Assembly: GCF_900112825.1 (NCBI RefSeq)
Contig: NZ_FONE01000009.1
Location: 1-64,000, forward strand
Origin: Nitrosomonas sp. Nm166
Lineage (GTDB): Bacteria; Pseudomonadota; Gammaproteobacteria; Burkholderiales; Nitrosomonadaceae
Reading direction: 5' to 3'
Length of the DNA stretch: 64,000 bases
Shown: positions 1 to 9,395 of the stretch, in pieces
Layout of the letters: the number at the start of each line of letters is the position of its first letter
Numbering within the stretch: position 1 is the first letter of the stretch
The notes under the pieces: generated by a model
The model's database searches: none
What the model saw: only the letters and a program-made list of their open reading frames with translations
What the model was told of the DNA's origin: nothing
Made by a program: the position numbers and the translations under genes

Positions 1-148
1 AACAATAAATTCTGAATAGAAACTCGATTTATCCCCCTTGAAAAATGAATCTCTGGCAAATTCGCTCTTATTTTTGATGCTCGTGCAATATCCAGGCTAG
101 GTTAGCGCGTCACATGACGGTTCTGATCAATCAGCAATCCTTTATTAA

Positions 149-177
149 ATGACATCGAACTGTCATGAAAGTGAAAT
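149..177 (+). promoter_or_regulatory. Inverted repeat with Pho-box-like half-site before the TonB operon
   Basis: Seen: ATGACA (149-154) and TGTCAT (161-166) form a 6-6-6 inverted repeat. The second arm also begins a CTGTCAT heptamer (160-166), followed four bases later by GTGAAAT (171-177), which gives an imperfect PhoB-box arrangement of about 14 of 18 positions by eye. It lies about 40 bp upstream of the first gene of the TonB operon. Regulator identity is inference; it could equally be an operator for another dimeric regulator. Confidence 0.3.
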
Positions 178-217
178 ATTCAGCTTGTAGTATGCACGCA
201 TTGCTGATGAGGGATTT

Positions 218-982
218 ATGCAACAAGTGTTTAAAAAAATAATTTCATTAATTGGGTCGGTGTGGCTGCTTTCTGCTTCTATGGCGATGGGAAGCAGCAT
301 AGAGAATCTGGCGAAATCGCTGGCCAGGATCCGGGGTGAAGTCGAGACGTTACAGACCCAACTGGATACTGAAAAAGAAAAGCACGGGAGCCGAATGTCT
401 GCGCTTACTTCGCAATTGGCGGATTTGAGTGTCGAAGAAAGAAGGCAGAAGCTGAGTATCGAGAAGCTGCAGCATTCCATAGAGAAACTGGGAGTGGCTG
501 CAAAGCAGGCGGAGCAATCCGGCGAAAGCTTGAAACCTGTTTTGTTAACAGCCTTGGGTGAGTATAAGCGCCATATTCAAAACGGATTTCCATTCAAAAT
601 GGAGGACCGCATCAAAGCAATCAATGACCTGGAGAATAATATTTCCAATCAACAGATTGATCCCAATAAAGCGGTTAATCAAGCCTGGTCATTGATCGAG
701 GATGAGATTCGCTTGAGCAAGGAAAATGGGGTTTACCAGCAAACAATTCCGCTGAATGGCGAAAAGGTGCTGGTGGATATCGCCAAGTTGGGTACGGTAT
801 TCCTGTTTTTCCAAACTCGGGACAATCAAAGCGGAATGGCTAAGCGAACAGCGGACGGCGGCTGGAGATACGAGACCATCGATAACACGGCTGACATGGA
901 GCGAATCAGGAACTTATTTGATTCATTGAAGAAACAGATCCGTCAGGGTTATTTTGAATTACCGAATCCGTTGAGAAAATGA
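218..982 (+). CDS. DUF3450 family protein, TonB-system accessory
   Basis: A 254-residue exported protein with an N-terminal signal peptide (hydrophobic stretch about residues 8-25, ending MAMGSS). Residues 28-100 are a long charged helical region that should form a coiled coil. The rest is mixed helix and strand. The DUF3450 family is normally encoded as the first gene of TtpC-type TonB operons, and the order here is the same: the stop codon overlaps the start of the TtpC-like gene by four bases, so the two are probably translationally coupled. The role is likely periplasmic and structural, helping the energising complex. The exact function of the family is not settled. The assignment comes from sequence character and operon position. 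Confidence 0.8.
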   Translation: MQQVFKKIISLIGSVWLLSASMAMGSSIENLAKSLARIRGEVETLQTQLDTEKEKHGSRMSALTSQLADLSVEERRQKLSIEKLQHSIEKLGVAAKQAEQSGESLKPVLLTALGEYKRHIQNGFPFKMEDRIKAINDLENNISNQQIDPNKAVNQAWSLIEDEIRLSKENGVYQQTIPLNGEKVLVDIAKLGTVFLFFQTRDNQSGMAKRTADGGWRYETIDNTADMERIRNLFDSLKKQIRQGYFELPNPLRK

Positions 983-2469
983 AGAAAATTTTATTGATCA
1001 TCGTTCTACTGGCGATAACCGGTTCAGCCTACGCCAAAGAAAATAAAACTACTGCTACACCAGAGGATGTGCCAGCCTTAGCGTCGGAAGCAAAGCCCGA
1101 AGCTGCTGCCCCTAAAAAGCAGAACTCAGCCAAACAGGAAGCGGTTAATCTGGAAACTGCCTACAAACGTGAATTTGCCTTCCTGGAAGCACAGAAGCGG
1201 GAATTGACCGAACGGTTGAAAAATTATCAAGCCACTGCAAATCGCGAGGAGCAGGCACTTAACAGCAAGATCAACGCGCTTGAGCGCAGTTCTGTGGAAC
1301 GCTCAGCCAAAATTGATCAGTTGACTGCGCAGTTGACAGAATCTGAGCGCAAAGAGGCTGCTGTCACCGAGCGCAGTGATGCTTTGGAAACCACTTATCT
1401 GCAAGCGGATGCAACCTTGAAGAATCATGGCATTGAAATGCCTTCTGCCATGAAAGAGGAAAAAGGCAACGATCCGGTTAAAGTTGACTTTTTGTTTAAG
1501 CAAGCCTTGTCGTTACTTCAGAACCTTGGGGCAATCCAGACAAAACCGGGCAATTTTTTCCTGGAAGATGGTAAACAAACACAAGGAAATATCATTCATT
1601 TAGGCAATATCGCGGCTTTTGGCGCGAGCACTGAAGGCGGTGGCAGCCTGGTACCCGCGGGGGGCGGTGATTTCAAGGTATGGAAAGGGGTCGGTTTCGA
1701 TACCGCTGCAGCTTTGAGCAAAAGCCAGCAGCCTGACTTGTTGCAGTTGTATTTATTTGAATCACGGACCAGCGCTATTGAAGAAACACCGGAAAAGACC
1801 ATTACCGGCATTATCGACTCGGGCGGCCCGATTGGTTGGGTCATCGTGATATTGGGTGGTGTTGCAGCGTTTCTTATCCTGATCCGGGCTTATTTGCTGC
1901 GCTCAAACAGCGCTGACACGCAACAGCTGACCGATCAGATTATCCAGCAATTGGCCTCCGGTGATCTGGAAGTGGCTAAAAAAAGCTGTGAAGATAATTC
2001 ATCCGCCATTGGACGGGTTTTGCACTATACCTTGCGGCATTTGAAAGATGACCGGGATCACATGGAAGGCATTGTGTACGAGGCAATCCTCCAAGAATCC
2101 GGCCCACTGGACCGGTTTGGGCCAGCTATTCTGGTAATTGCCTCGATAGCGCCATTACTGGGTTTGCTGGGAACGGTAACCGGGATGATCGAAACTTTCG
2201 ACATGATTACCGAGTTTGGCACCGGCGATCCGAAATTGCTTTCTGAAGGCATTGCCATCGCACTGGTGACCACAGAGTTAGGCTTGATTGTAGCCATTCC
2301 GGCGTTATTGCTGGGTTCTTTATTATCTTCCTGGGCAAGGAACATTAAGCGCGATATGGAGCATTCAGCACTCAGAATCATTAATGTTTTTTTAGGTGGC
2401 GGGCTTGATCTGGAGGAAGTGAATGTGCCTGCTGTCGACGCAAACAATTTGGCGTTGAGTAACGCGTGA
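979..2469 (+). CDS. ttpC: TtpC-like ExbB/TolQ family protein with long periplasmic coiled coil
   Basis: A 496-residue inner-membrane protein. Residues 1-20 are a signal peptide, and residues 55-150 form a charged coiled coil predicted to sit in the periplasm. A first membrane helix lies near residues 283-307 and the MotA/TolQ/ExbB domain spans about 360-460, with two further helices and the GLLGTVTGMIETF motif typical of the proton channel. It is twice the length of classical ExbB (about 240), matching the TtpC proteins of Vibrio TonB2 systems, which are required in addition to ExbB and ExbD. It is followed after one base by a normal ExbB. It probably links the proton-motive-force motor to a TonB spanning the periplasm. 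Confidence 0.85.
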   Translation: MKKILLIIVLLAITGSAYAKENKTTATPEDVPALASEAKPEAAAPKKQNSAKQEAVNLETAYKREFAFLEAQKRELTERLKNYQATANREEQALNSKINALERSSVERSAKIDQLTAQLTESERKEAAVTERSDALETTYLQADATLKNHGIEMPSAMKEEKGNDPVKVDFLFKQALSLLQNLGAIQTKPGNFFLEDGKQTQGNIIHLGNIAAFGASTEGGGSLVPAGGGDFKVWKGVGFDTAAALSKSQQPDLLQLYLFESRTSAIEETPEKTITGIIDSGGPIGWVIVILGGVAAFLILIRAYLLRSNSADTQQLTDQIIQQLASGDLEVAKKSCEDNSSAIGRVLHYTLRHLKDDRDHMEGIVYEAILQESGPLDRFGPAILVIASIAPLLGLLGTVTGMIETFDMITEFGTGDPKLLSEGIAIALVTTELGLIVAIPALLLGSLLSSWARNIKRDMEHSALRIINVFLGGGLDLEEVNVPAVDANNLALSNA

Positions 2470-2470
2470 T

Positions 2471-3094
2471 ATGAATCTTTCCGAGCAGATTCTGTTAATC
2501 AAGGAATTGTTTGCTGCCGGTGGGATTGTCATGCCGCCGCTGGTGCTGTGCATCTTGTTGCTGTGGTATGGGCTGGGCTATCGATTCTGGGTCATGAAAG
2601 AGCCCAAATTGATGGGCGTGCGCGACATGCTGAAATATTATCAGGCGCATGGTGACAAACCAGCCAGAAATATCGTGGCACGGGCGGTCAAGCAAGGGCT
2701 GGAGCTAAAAAGAAGAGGTGTCAAAAACTTGCGGCGCCATCTGGATGCGGCTTTTTATGATTATGAAAGGGAGATCGGAAAATTCTCTGTTCTGGTGCGC
2801 GTGGTGATTCTGATTTCTCCTTTGCTGGGATTATTGGGTACCGTGATGGGCATGATTGAAACATTCGATTCTTTGGCAACCATGACATTGTTTTCGCAAT
2901 CCGGCGGCATTGCCGGCGGTATCTCGCAAGCCTTGTTTACCACTCAGATGGGCCTGACTGTTGCGATTCCAGGTTTATTGGCGCATAGCATCCTGAACCG
3001 GAAACAGAATCAGATTGTGCAAGATCTTGCTCAGGTTAAAGACCTGCTGTGTCATCAAACCGATTCCCATTATTTAACGAAAAGTAATTCATGA
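2471..3094 (+). CDS. exbB: ExbB/TolQ-type biopolymer transport protein
   Basis: A 207-residue integral membrane protein. A first helix lies near residues 15-35. The conserved channel segment GLLGTVMGMIETFD near 115-130 is followed by a third helix near 155-180 (TTQMGLTVAIPGLL). It forms the proton channel with ExbD that powers TonB. It starts one base after the TtpC-like stop codon and overlaps exbD by four bases (ATGA), so the operon is tightly coupled. It is the short ExbB partner of the preceding long one, the two-ExbB arrangement known for TtpC-type systems. TolQ of the Tol-Pal system is a less likely identity because tonB follows and no tolA, tolB or pal is present. Confidence 0.9.
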   Translation: MNLSEQILLIKELFAAGGIVMPPLVLCILLLWYGLGYRFWVMKEPKLMGVRDMLKYYQAHGDKPARNIVARAVKQGLELKRRGVKNLRRHLDAAFYDYEREIGKFSVLVRVVILISPLLGLLGTVMGMIETFDSLATMTLFSQSGGIAGGISQALFTTQMGLTVAIPGLLAHSILNRKQNQIVQDLAQVKDLLCHQTDSHYLTKSNS

Positions 3095-3498
3095 TGAGAA
3101 ATAACGAGCCTGCTGAAGCTGAAGCTACCATCGATATGGCGCCATTGATCGATATCGTTTTCATCTTGCTGATTTTCTTCATGGTAACGACGACCTTCGT
3201 GAAAGACATGAAACTGGAACTGGAGCGACCGAAGGCCAGCAGCTCAATCGCAGCGTCGAGTAAGGCGATCCGGTTGTTCATTGACCGCAACGGCGATACC
3301 TACATGGACGGTGAGCCGGTGCGTTTGTGGCTGATACAAAGCAAGTTACGTGATTTGTTAAGTACTTCCTCCAGCAAGGTGGTGCTGGTGGTGACCGATG
3401 AAGGTGTTCCGGCGGGAAGACTGGTTGAGGTAGTTGATCAGGCGCGTTTGGCAGGCGCCGAGAGTGTGGGTGTAGCAACTAAAAAAGAAGCGGGGTAA
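3091..3498 (+). CDS. exbD: ExbD/TolR-type biopolymer transport protein
   Basis: A 135-residue protein with one N-terminal membrane helix. The segment APLIDIVFILLIFF holds the conserved helix aspartate (Asp21) that carries the proton in ExbD and TolR. The remaining 90 residues form the periplasmic ExbD domain. The usual length is about 140. It overlaps exbB by four bases and ends six bases before tonB. It works with the ExbB channel to convert proton-motive force into TonB movement. Confidence 0.92.
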   Translation: MMRNNEPAEAEATIDMAPLIDIVFILLIFFMVTTTFVKDMKLELERPKASSSIAASSKAIRLFIDRNGDTYMDGEPVRLWLIQSKLRDLLSTSSSKVVLVVTDEGVPAGRLVEVVDQARLAGAESVGVATKKEAG

Positions 3499-3504
3499 AA
3501 CAAA

Positions 3505-4143
3505 ATGGAAACGATGAAATGGAAACAACACATGGCAGGGGTGGTGTCGATGCTGTTCGGATTGATACTGGTTTTTGGTCTGATCGTATTGATGAATCAC
3601 TATATGGGCAAGATCGAGCGGACACCTCCCCAGGAAGTGACAGAAATCAGCATGACCAAAGAGATCAAGCAGGAGCCCAAGAAAGAAATCAAGAAAGTAG
3701 AACCCAAAAAGCAAGTGGCCCGGCCGCAAGCACCAGCACCTTTCAAAGGGCTGGATACTGCGCTGTCCGGTATCGATCTGGGGTTGCTGGGACTGGATGA
3801 TGGTCAGGGAAGGGATTTGGATGACAGCTTGCTGGGTAAAACGGGTAACGCTGTCATGACAGCCGATCTGGTCGATGTACCGCCAAAACCGGTTACCAGA
3901 GGAACCTTTAAATATCCGCCTACAGCCAAAAAGAATGGCATAAAGGGGTATGTCGTCTTGTCCGTGCTGGTAGAAAAGGATGGCTCTGTCAATCAAGTGC
4001 AAGTGCTGGAATCGAGTCCCTCAGGAATGTTTGATTCGGCTGCCTTGCAAGGGATCCGCGCATGGCATTTCGAGCCGGCCAAATATAAGGGTGATACGGT
4101 CCGGGTATGGGCTAAACAAAAGATCCGCTTTGACCTGTCCTGA
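3505..4143 (+). CDS. tonB: TonB energy-transducing protein
   Basis: A 212-residue protein. A single N-terminal membrane anchor lies near residues 8-30, followed by a Lys/Glu/Pro-rich linker (about 45-75) that is shorter than in E. coli TonB. The C-terminal TonB domain (about 130-212) contains the PPTAKKNGIKGYV and AWHFEPAKY features of the family. It spans the periplasm to contact TonB boxes of outer-membrane receptors. The short linker fits TonB2-type proteins, which depend on TtpC. The first ATG of the frame was chosen; a second in-frame ATG lies three codons downstream. The large receptor at 5.5 kb is the obvious partner. Confidence 0.92.
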   Translation: METMKWKQHMAGVVSMLFGLILVFGLIVLMNHYMGKIERTPPQEVTEISMTKEIKQEPKKEIKKVEPKKQVARPQAPAPFKGLDTALSGIDLGLLGLDDGQGRDLDDSLLGKTGNAVMTADLVDVPPKPVTRGTFKYPPTAKKNGIKGYVVLSVLVEKDGSVNQVQVLESSPSGMFDSAALQGIRAWHFEPAKYKGDTVRVWAKQKIRFDLS

Positions 4144-4163
4144 TTTTCCATGCTGACGCTGGA

Positions 4164-5342
4164 ATGCAAAAAATGACAAACCCGATTGATAGGCTGATTC
4201 AGTGCAGCATTGCTGCGATCGTGCTTGGCTTTTACAGCCATCATTTGCCGGCAGCCGAGAACAAAGCACAGCCAACAGACTTTATCGAACTGGCGGCGGT
4301 GATGCTCAAAGATGGTCACCACGACCGCGCGTTATTGGCATTGCAGAGTGTTGATCTGGAAAACAAGAAAACCGACCTGGCCAGATTTTATACCCTGCAG
4401 GGCTTGGCTTACATGGGCCTGAACGACCTGGAAGCGGCCAAAGGCAGTCTGCAGCAAGCGGTCAAAAATGGACAGAAAGATCCGGCGATTTTTATCTATC
4501 TGGCACAAACCTATTTCGGGCTTAAAGATTACAAGCAGACAATTGATGCGATTGGCAAGGCAGGCAGCCTGGTCAATAAAGATGCGGCATTGATCAGTTT
4601 AAAAGCCGAATCTTATTGGCATCTGAAACAAACCGAAGCAGCGATTAATGCTTTGAATGATGGACAGAGAGCTTTTCCGGCGGATCTTCGTTTTCTGAAG
4701 AGAAAAGTTTTTTATTTCGTCGAATTGGGGCTCTATCAGGAAGCCGTCAGGCTGGGCAGGGAATATCTGCAGCGATCAAAAGCCAGCGCCGCCGATTATG
4801 TGGCATTTGGCAATGCGCTGCGGCTCAGCAAGGAATATCAGGAAGCATTAAATATTCTGGAAATCGCGCGTCTGCAATTTCCGCAGGATGAAATGGTTGC
4901 GAAGCTGCTCGCGCATACCTATCTGGATCAGGGAAAACTCAATTCGGCGGCGTTTATTCTGGAGCAGGCGGCGTTGCTGAATCCAAGCTTGCAAGCCGAA
5001 GCCGCGGAAATCTACCGGCGCGCGGGGCGGCTGCATAAGGCATTGACGCTGAACGAGAGCATCAGTGATCAAAAAATAAAACTTAAGCAACGCTTATCCA
5101 TCTTGCTGGCGTTAAAGCAGTTTGAACGCGCCGCCAATATGGAATCCGGTTTGTACCGTAACGGGTTGCTGGAAGATCAGGACGTGCGCTATGCGTTGGC
5201 CTATGCCTTATTCTCAAACCGTCGCTTTGCCGAAGCGAATAAGCATCTGGATCATTTAAAGAATGCCGAGCTTTTTAGAAAAGGCACCGAGCTTCGCCGC
5301 CTGATGGAAGTTTGTAAAGCCGAGCCATGGCAATGTACCTGA
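4164..5342 (+). CDS. Tetratricopeptide repeat protein of the TonB operon
   Basis: A 392-residue protein. A signal-like hydrophobic segment near residues 12-28 ends in PAAEN, suggesting export to the periplasm. The body is almost all helical with degenerate TPR units, for example around ALLALQSVDLE, LQGLAYMGLNDLEAA and LAQTYFGLKDYKQ. It begins 20 bases after tonB and is probably co-transcribed. A TPR protein is a regular last gene in DUF3450/TtpC operons and is assumed to be a periplasmic scaffold. ATG codons at 4164 and 4176 are both possible starts. The partner is unknown. Confidence 0.8.
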   Translation: MQKMTNPIDRLIQCSIAAIVLGFYSHHLPAAENKAQPTDFIELAAVMLKDGHHDRALLALQSVDLENKKTDLARFYTLQGLAYMGLNDLEAAKGSLQQAVKNGQKDPAIFIYLAQTYFGLKDYKQTIDAIGKAGSLVNKDAALISLKAESYWHLKQTEAAINALNDGQRAFPADLRFLKRKVFYFVELGLYQEAVRLGREYLQRSKASAADYVAFGNALRLSKEYQEALNILEIARLQFPQDEMVAKLLAHTYLDQGKLNSAAFILEQAALLNPSLQAEAAEIYRRAGRLHKALTLNESISDQKIKLKQRLSILLALKQFERAANMESGLYRNGLLEDQDVRYALAYALFSNRRFAEANKHLDHLKNAELFRKGTELRRLMEVCKAEPWQCT

Positions 5343-5518
5343 CGCGATCATTACGGTCGATGATGAATTCTGAGCGGAAAACAGTACCCGTTGTATTTTT
5401 GTCTGCATTGTTGTTGATGCCGCCTTAACGCCTACTCAAGATATTTCCTTAATTTAACAACTGAAACTTATCTTCACCAACCAATCGGATTGTACGTGGA
5501 GAGGTACTGATACGCCGA

Positions 5519-8500
5519 ATGAACACTGAATCTCACCAATTTTTCTGGTCATATGTCATTGCTGCACTGGTTCTTGTGGTTGCCATTGCAGTAAGTCCTG
5601 CTGCCCGGGGAGAGACTGAAAAAGCCGAGTTTTCCGTTCATCTGTTTCAGAATGGATTGCCCATTGCGGATGCTGAACTGCTGATCAGTAGTGAAACCTA
5701 TGACAAGTCCACTGCAAAATTGATTTTTGAAGCGACGCCATCGACGTATAGCTGGCAACCTGACGAGGATTCTCCACTGAAGACGAATGCGAACGGTGCT
5801 GTGGCCGGAAAATTACCCCCCGGGTTTTATCACATGACGATTAAAACCAGAGATCAAACTTTTGAGTTTGATTTACCGTTACGTCCGGCAGAAAATGCAC
5901 AGATTCTGGTAACTTTTTATTCAAGTAAAAAGAAGCCCCTGTTGAATATTGAAAGCTCGGTGACTGGTACGGTGGCGGGATCTGATGTCGCTACTGAAGT
6001 AATGCGTGATCAGGGAGAAGGAACTGTCACTGTACAAGTAGTATCCAGAGAAACCGGCAAACCGATCAAGGATGTGCAGGTTTTTCTCAGTGGCACAAAA
6101 CAAAAATTGCGAACAGACGAGCAGGGGCGGGTAATGACGACTGTGCCAGCAGGCAGTTACAGTGTTTCACTGTTGCACAGCGCCTATAGCAGTCAAACGC
6201 AAGATGAAGTGAAAATTGAAAACGAAAAAAATACTGACTTAAGTTTCAAATTAACACCTGCAGGTGTTGAATTGGCAGAGTATGTGGTTCTGGAACCTCA
6301 TCTGGCGGGTACGCTTGCATCGGTCATGGAAGAACAGAGAACCTCAACAGCCGTGGCGACTGTTTTAGGTGCTGAACAATTCAGCCGGGCAGGGGATGGT
6401 GACGCGGCCAGCGCACTGCGAAGGGCTTCCGGGTTAACATTGGTGGGCGGTCAATTCGTTTTTATTCGTGGCTTGGGCGAACGGTTTTCTTCAACGTTAG
6501 TTAACGGCGCTGCAGTGCCCAGTCCGGATGCGACACGCCGTGTTGTGCCACTGGATCTTTTTCCGACCACTATTCTTGAGAGCGTGATGGTGCAAAAAAG
6601 TTATTCACCCGATCGTCCCGCTGAATTTGCGGGTGGTACGATAGAAATGCGCACGCGCGGGATTCCGGATGACTTTTTCTTTAACCTGAATTTGCAAGCC
6701 GGCATCAATGACAGAACGACTTTTCAGGATGGATTGAATTATAAGGGCGGTGGCATTGATTTTACGAGTTATGACGATGGTTCGCGTGCGCTGCCTGATT
6801 CGCTCGCGGATGCCACCCGAGATGGCAGACCCATACAGCCGTCATCTGTTTTTAATCCGAATGGATTCTCTCTCGCCCAGATTGAGAAGTTTGGCGAAGA
6901 TTTATCGAAGGTATGGGATTTGACAAGGCAAAAAAAGGGACCGGATACTGGAATCCAGGCTTCGATGGGAGATAGCTTTACATTCGGTGATTTCAGGGTA
7001 GGTTATATTGGAGCGGTTGGCTGGAAGCAGGAATTTCGGCAACTGAATGAAATTAATCGAGAATTTATTCCCAGAAATACGGGAGATGATAGCTTAAGGG
7101 CGATTCGGGATTTTGACGTGCAGCGATCGCTGCGGGAAATACAGTTGACCGGCTATGTGGGAGCGGAAGTTCACTATAAGGATACTCACAAGCTGTCTGT
7201 CAAGAACACATTCCTGCGCCAGGCATTTGATGAAGCCCGGTTTGACGAAGGTTTTACCGATGCTGAAACAGCACCCATCCGCAGGTCAAAACTCAAGTTT
7301 TTCTCCAATCAGCTGCTCATGCAACAAGTGAGCGGTGAACACCGTTTTGACTGGCTGAAAGATCTTTCGATTAATTGGTTGTTTACCAATGCCACGGCCA
7401 ACCGGGACGAACCGAATACACGGGATTACCGTTATGATTTTATTGCAGCGCCGGGAGTAAACGCTTTTACTTTTTCTCGCAGAGCGGACAGCAATCAATT
7501 GATGTTCTCGGATCTGGTTGATAAAGACCAAAGCTGGCGTGTAGATGGAAGACTACCGTTACAATTAACCCCTGCTCACAAACTGACACTCAGCAGCGGT
7601 TTTATCACCCAAGACAAAACCAGGGATTCCGCTATCCAGCGCTTCAGTTATTTTCCGCTTGGTAGTGATGCGAAGAATCAGGCGGTTTTACAGCAATCAT
7701 CCCTGGAGAGCATTCTGTCTCCTGTTTATATTGGTCCGAATGGGTTCCAACTGCGCGATGTCACTCGTCCTACTGATCGATATAACGCCTCACAGAATCT
7801 TCTTTCCTATTATGGGAAAGTCGATTTGCTATCCTATGACAGGATTAATCTAACCGGGGGATTACGCTGGGAAGATAATGATCAACGGGTTGAAACTTTC
7901 AGAAATGTCGGTAATGTGGCTACTCCGTTTACAGCCAGACTTAACAAGGTAGATATGCTGCCATCTGCGACAGCGACCTTATTTCTAACCGATAAGCAGC
8001 AATTGCGCGCAAGCTTTAGTCAAACACTTTCCCGACCCGATTTCAGGGAACTGTCAGCAGCGCCCTTCACCGATATCAATACCAATCAGGAAACCATCGG
8101 TAATCCTGACCTGAAACAAACCAGCATCACCAACTGGGATGCGCGATGGGAATATTATTTGTCTCCCAGCGAAAATATTTTCGCTGGCTTCTTTTGGAAA
8201 GATCTTACCAAACCGATCGAACTGGTGGCTACGCCCAATGCCACTGTGAATACTTATCAGAATACCGATAAAGCCAACATTTACGGCTTTGAATTTGAAG
8301 TATTGAAGCGGCTGGATTTTATCAATCCGCTGTTGCAAAATTTTTATGTGGGGGGTAATTACACCTGGTCGACATCCAATGTGCAGTTAACTCCCCAGAA
8401 TCTTACCGCGCAGACCACCAATAACAGGCCATTGCAAGGGCATTCCGAGCATATTGTCAATTTCCAGCTAGGTTATGACAATCCAGCCTGGAAAACACAA

Positions 8501-8752
8501 GCTACCTTGCTGTATAACATTGCCAGCAAACGTATTATGGCGGCGGGGGTGCTGGGAGCACCGGATAAATATGAGCAGCCTTTGCATCAATTGGATTTTG
8601 TCCTGAACCAGAATTTATATAAGGGACTATCGATGCAGGCCTCTGCGCAAAATCTGCTGGATGATGATCTGTTGATTACGCAAGGTGATGAAATCGCTCG
8701 CCAATTCCGGCGCGGTCGCGCTTTTAATCTGAGTGTGCGTTTGGCGTATTGA
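5519..8752 (+). CDS. TonB-dependent outer-membrane receptor with carboxypeptidase-regulatory-like domains
   Basis: A 1077-residue protein with a signal peptide (about residues 1-31). Two beta-sandwich carboxypeptidase-regulatory-like domains follow (about 35-135 and 165-245; the second contains DEQGRVMTTVPAGSY). A TonB-box-like stretch (AEYVVLEP, near 260) precedes the plug domain (about 275-380, GGQFVFIRGLGERF and FAGGTIEMRTRG). The 22-strand barrel ends in ...FNLSVRLAY with the terminal aromatic residue expected for Bam insertion. It is longer than iron-siderophore receptors (700-800) and resembles receptors paired with secreted proteins. It sits downstream of its own TonB motor. No clear Fur box was seen before it, so iron is not an obvious ligand; the substrate is unknown. 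Confidence 0.9.
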   Translation: MNTESHQFFWSYVIAALVLVVAIAVSPAARGETEKAEFSVHLFQNGLPIADAELLISSETYDKSTAKLIFEATPSTYSWQPDEDSPLKTNANGAVAGKLPPGFYHMTIKTRDQTFEFDLPLRPAENAQILVTFYSSKKKPLLNIESSVTGTVAGSDVATEVMRDQGEGTVTVQVVSRETGKPIKDVQVFLSGTKQKLRTDEQGRVMTTVPAGSYSVSLLHSAYSSQTQDEVKIENEKNTDLSFKLTPAGVELAEYVVLEPHLAGTLASVMEEQRTSTAVATVLGAEQFSRAGDGDAASALRRASGLTLVGGQFVFIRGLGERFSSTLVNGAAVPSPDATRRVVPLDLFPTTILESVMVQKSYSPDRPAEFAGGTIEMRTRGIPDDFFFNLNLQAGINDRTTFQDGLNYKGGGIDFTSYDDGSRALPDSLADATRDGRPIQPSSVFNPNGFSLAQIEKFGEDLSKVWDLTRQKKGPDTGIQASMGDSFTFGDFRVGYIGAVGWKQEFRQLNEINREFIPRNTGDDSLRAIRDFDVQRSLREIQLTGYVGAEVHYKDTHKLSVKNTFLRQAFDEARFDEGFTDAETAPIRRSKLKFFSNQLLMQQVSGEHRFDWLKDLSINWLFTNATANRDEPNTRDYRYDFIAAPGVNAFTFSRRADSNQLMFSDLVDKDQSWRVDGRLPLQLTPAHKLTLSSGFITQDKTRDSAIQRFSYFPLGSDAKNQAVLQQSSLESILSPVYIGPNGFQLRDVTRPTDRYNASQNLLSYYGKVDLLSYDRINLTGGLRWEDNDQRVETFRNVGNVATPFTARLNKVDMLPSATATLFLTDKQQLRASFSQTLSRPDFRELSAAPFTDINTNQETIGNPDLKQTSITNWDARWEYYLSPSENIFAGFFWKDLTKPIELVATPNATVNTYQNTDKANIYGFEFEVLKRLDFINPLLQNFYVGGNYTWSTSNVQLTPQNLTAQTTNNRPLQGHSEHIVNFQLGYDNPAWKTQATLLYNIASKRIMAAGVLGAPDKYEQPLHQLDFVLNQNLYKGLSMQASAQNLLDDDLLITQGDEIARQFRRGRAFNLSVRLAY

Positions 8753-8822
8753 TAGAGAATACTCGCAAAGTAATTGCACATTATCGCGGTGGTATTATTT
8801 TGATAAGCGATAAATTTTCGAA

Positions 8823-9395
8823 CTAAAACCGGTAACCAAAACGTCCACCCAATGTATCCATCCCCTCATTCGCATCGGCGAAGTAAGCGTTGGAGACGTG
8901 ATCAAAGTATGCCGATAATGAGCTTTTGGCGTTCAGGCGGTATCCGATTTCAATAGGAATATGAAACAGAACCCGTGATCCAAGTGCTTTGCGGTCATGC
9001 TGATGAAGATGCAGCCTGCCATCGTGAATGGTCCCGCCCAAGCCGATACCCATGAACAAGCCACTTATGTGCTCGTACTGCCAGCGAATACCGGTGTAGA
9101 GCTTGGAGGTGTCACCGACGGTATTTACCGATCCGCCGAAAGCGGGGCGAATGATTCCACCAAGAAATTGCATATGGGGTGAGAAGATGGCTTCCAGATT
9201 GAAATCGACACCGTTCTCGCGGCGGAAACCACTCCACAAGCCACCGGTATCATGATGAAGTACGCCGAACTTGACCTCATGCAGCCAGGCAGCCATCCTT
9301 CGCTCATCTGCATGGACAGCAGAAGAGATGATACAGCTTAAGCTAAAGAGCAATACTGCAATAATTGATGTGCGTGCTGTAAAATTTAATCCCAT
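8823..9395 (-). CDS. pagL: PagL-like lipid A 3-O-deacylase (acyloxyacyl hydrolase family)
   Basis: A 190-residue outer-membrane protein with a signal peptide ending near HADERR (about residue 30). The rest is beta-barrel-like. The C-terminal motif HVSNA followed by NEG supplies the expected catalytic His166, Ser168 and Glu177 of the PagL family, and the protein ends in the aromatic residue Phe. PagL removes the 3-O acyl chain of lipid A and remodels LPS. It converges on the TonB receptor, with about 70 bases between stops, and diverges from the beta-helix gene. The Ser-Glu spacing here (9) is a little shorter than in Pseudomonas PagL, so activity should not be taken for granted. Confidence 0.75.
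   Translation of the reverse strand: MGLNFTARTSIIAVLLFSLSCIISSAVHADERRMAAWLHEVKFGVLHHDTGGLWSGFRRENGVDFNLEAIFSPHMQFLGGIIRPAFGGSVNTVGDTSKLYTGIRWQYEHISGLFMGIGLGGTIHDGRLHLHQHDRKALGSRVLFHIPIEIGYRLNAKSSLSAYFDHVSNAYFADANEGMDTLGGRFGYRF

Noticed and set aside
3358-4002. Leftward 214-codon open frame over exbD/tonB
   Set aside because: It is antisense to two clear genes, is Cys/His-rich in a random way and shows no domain.
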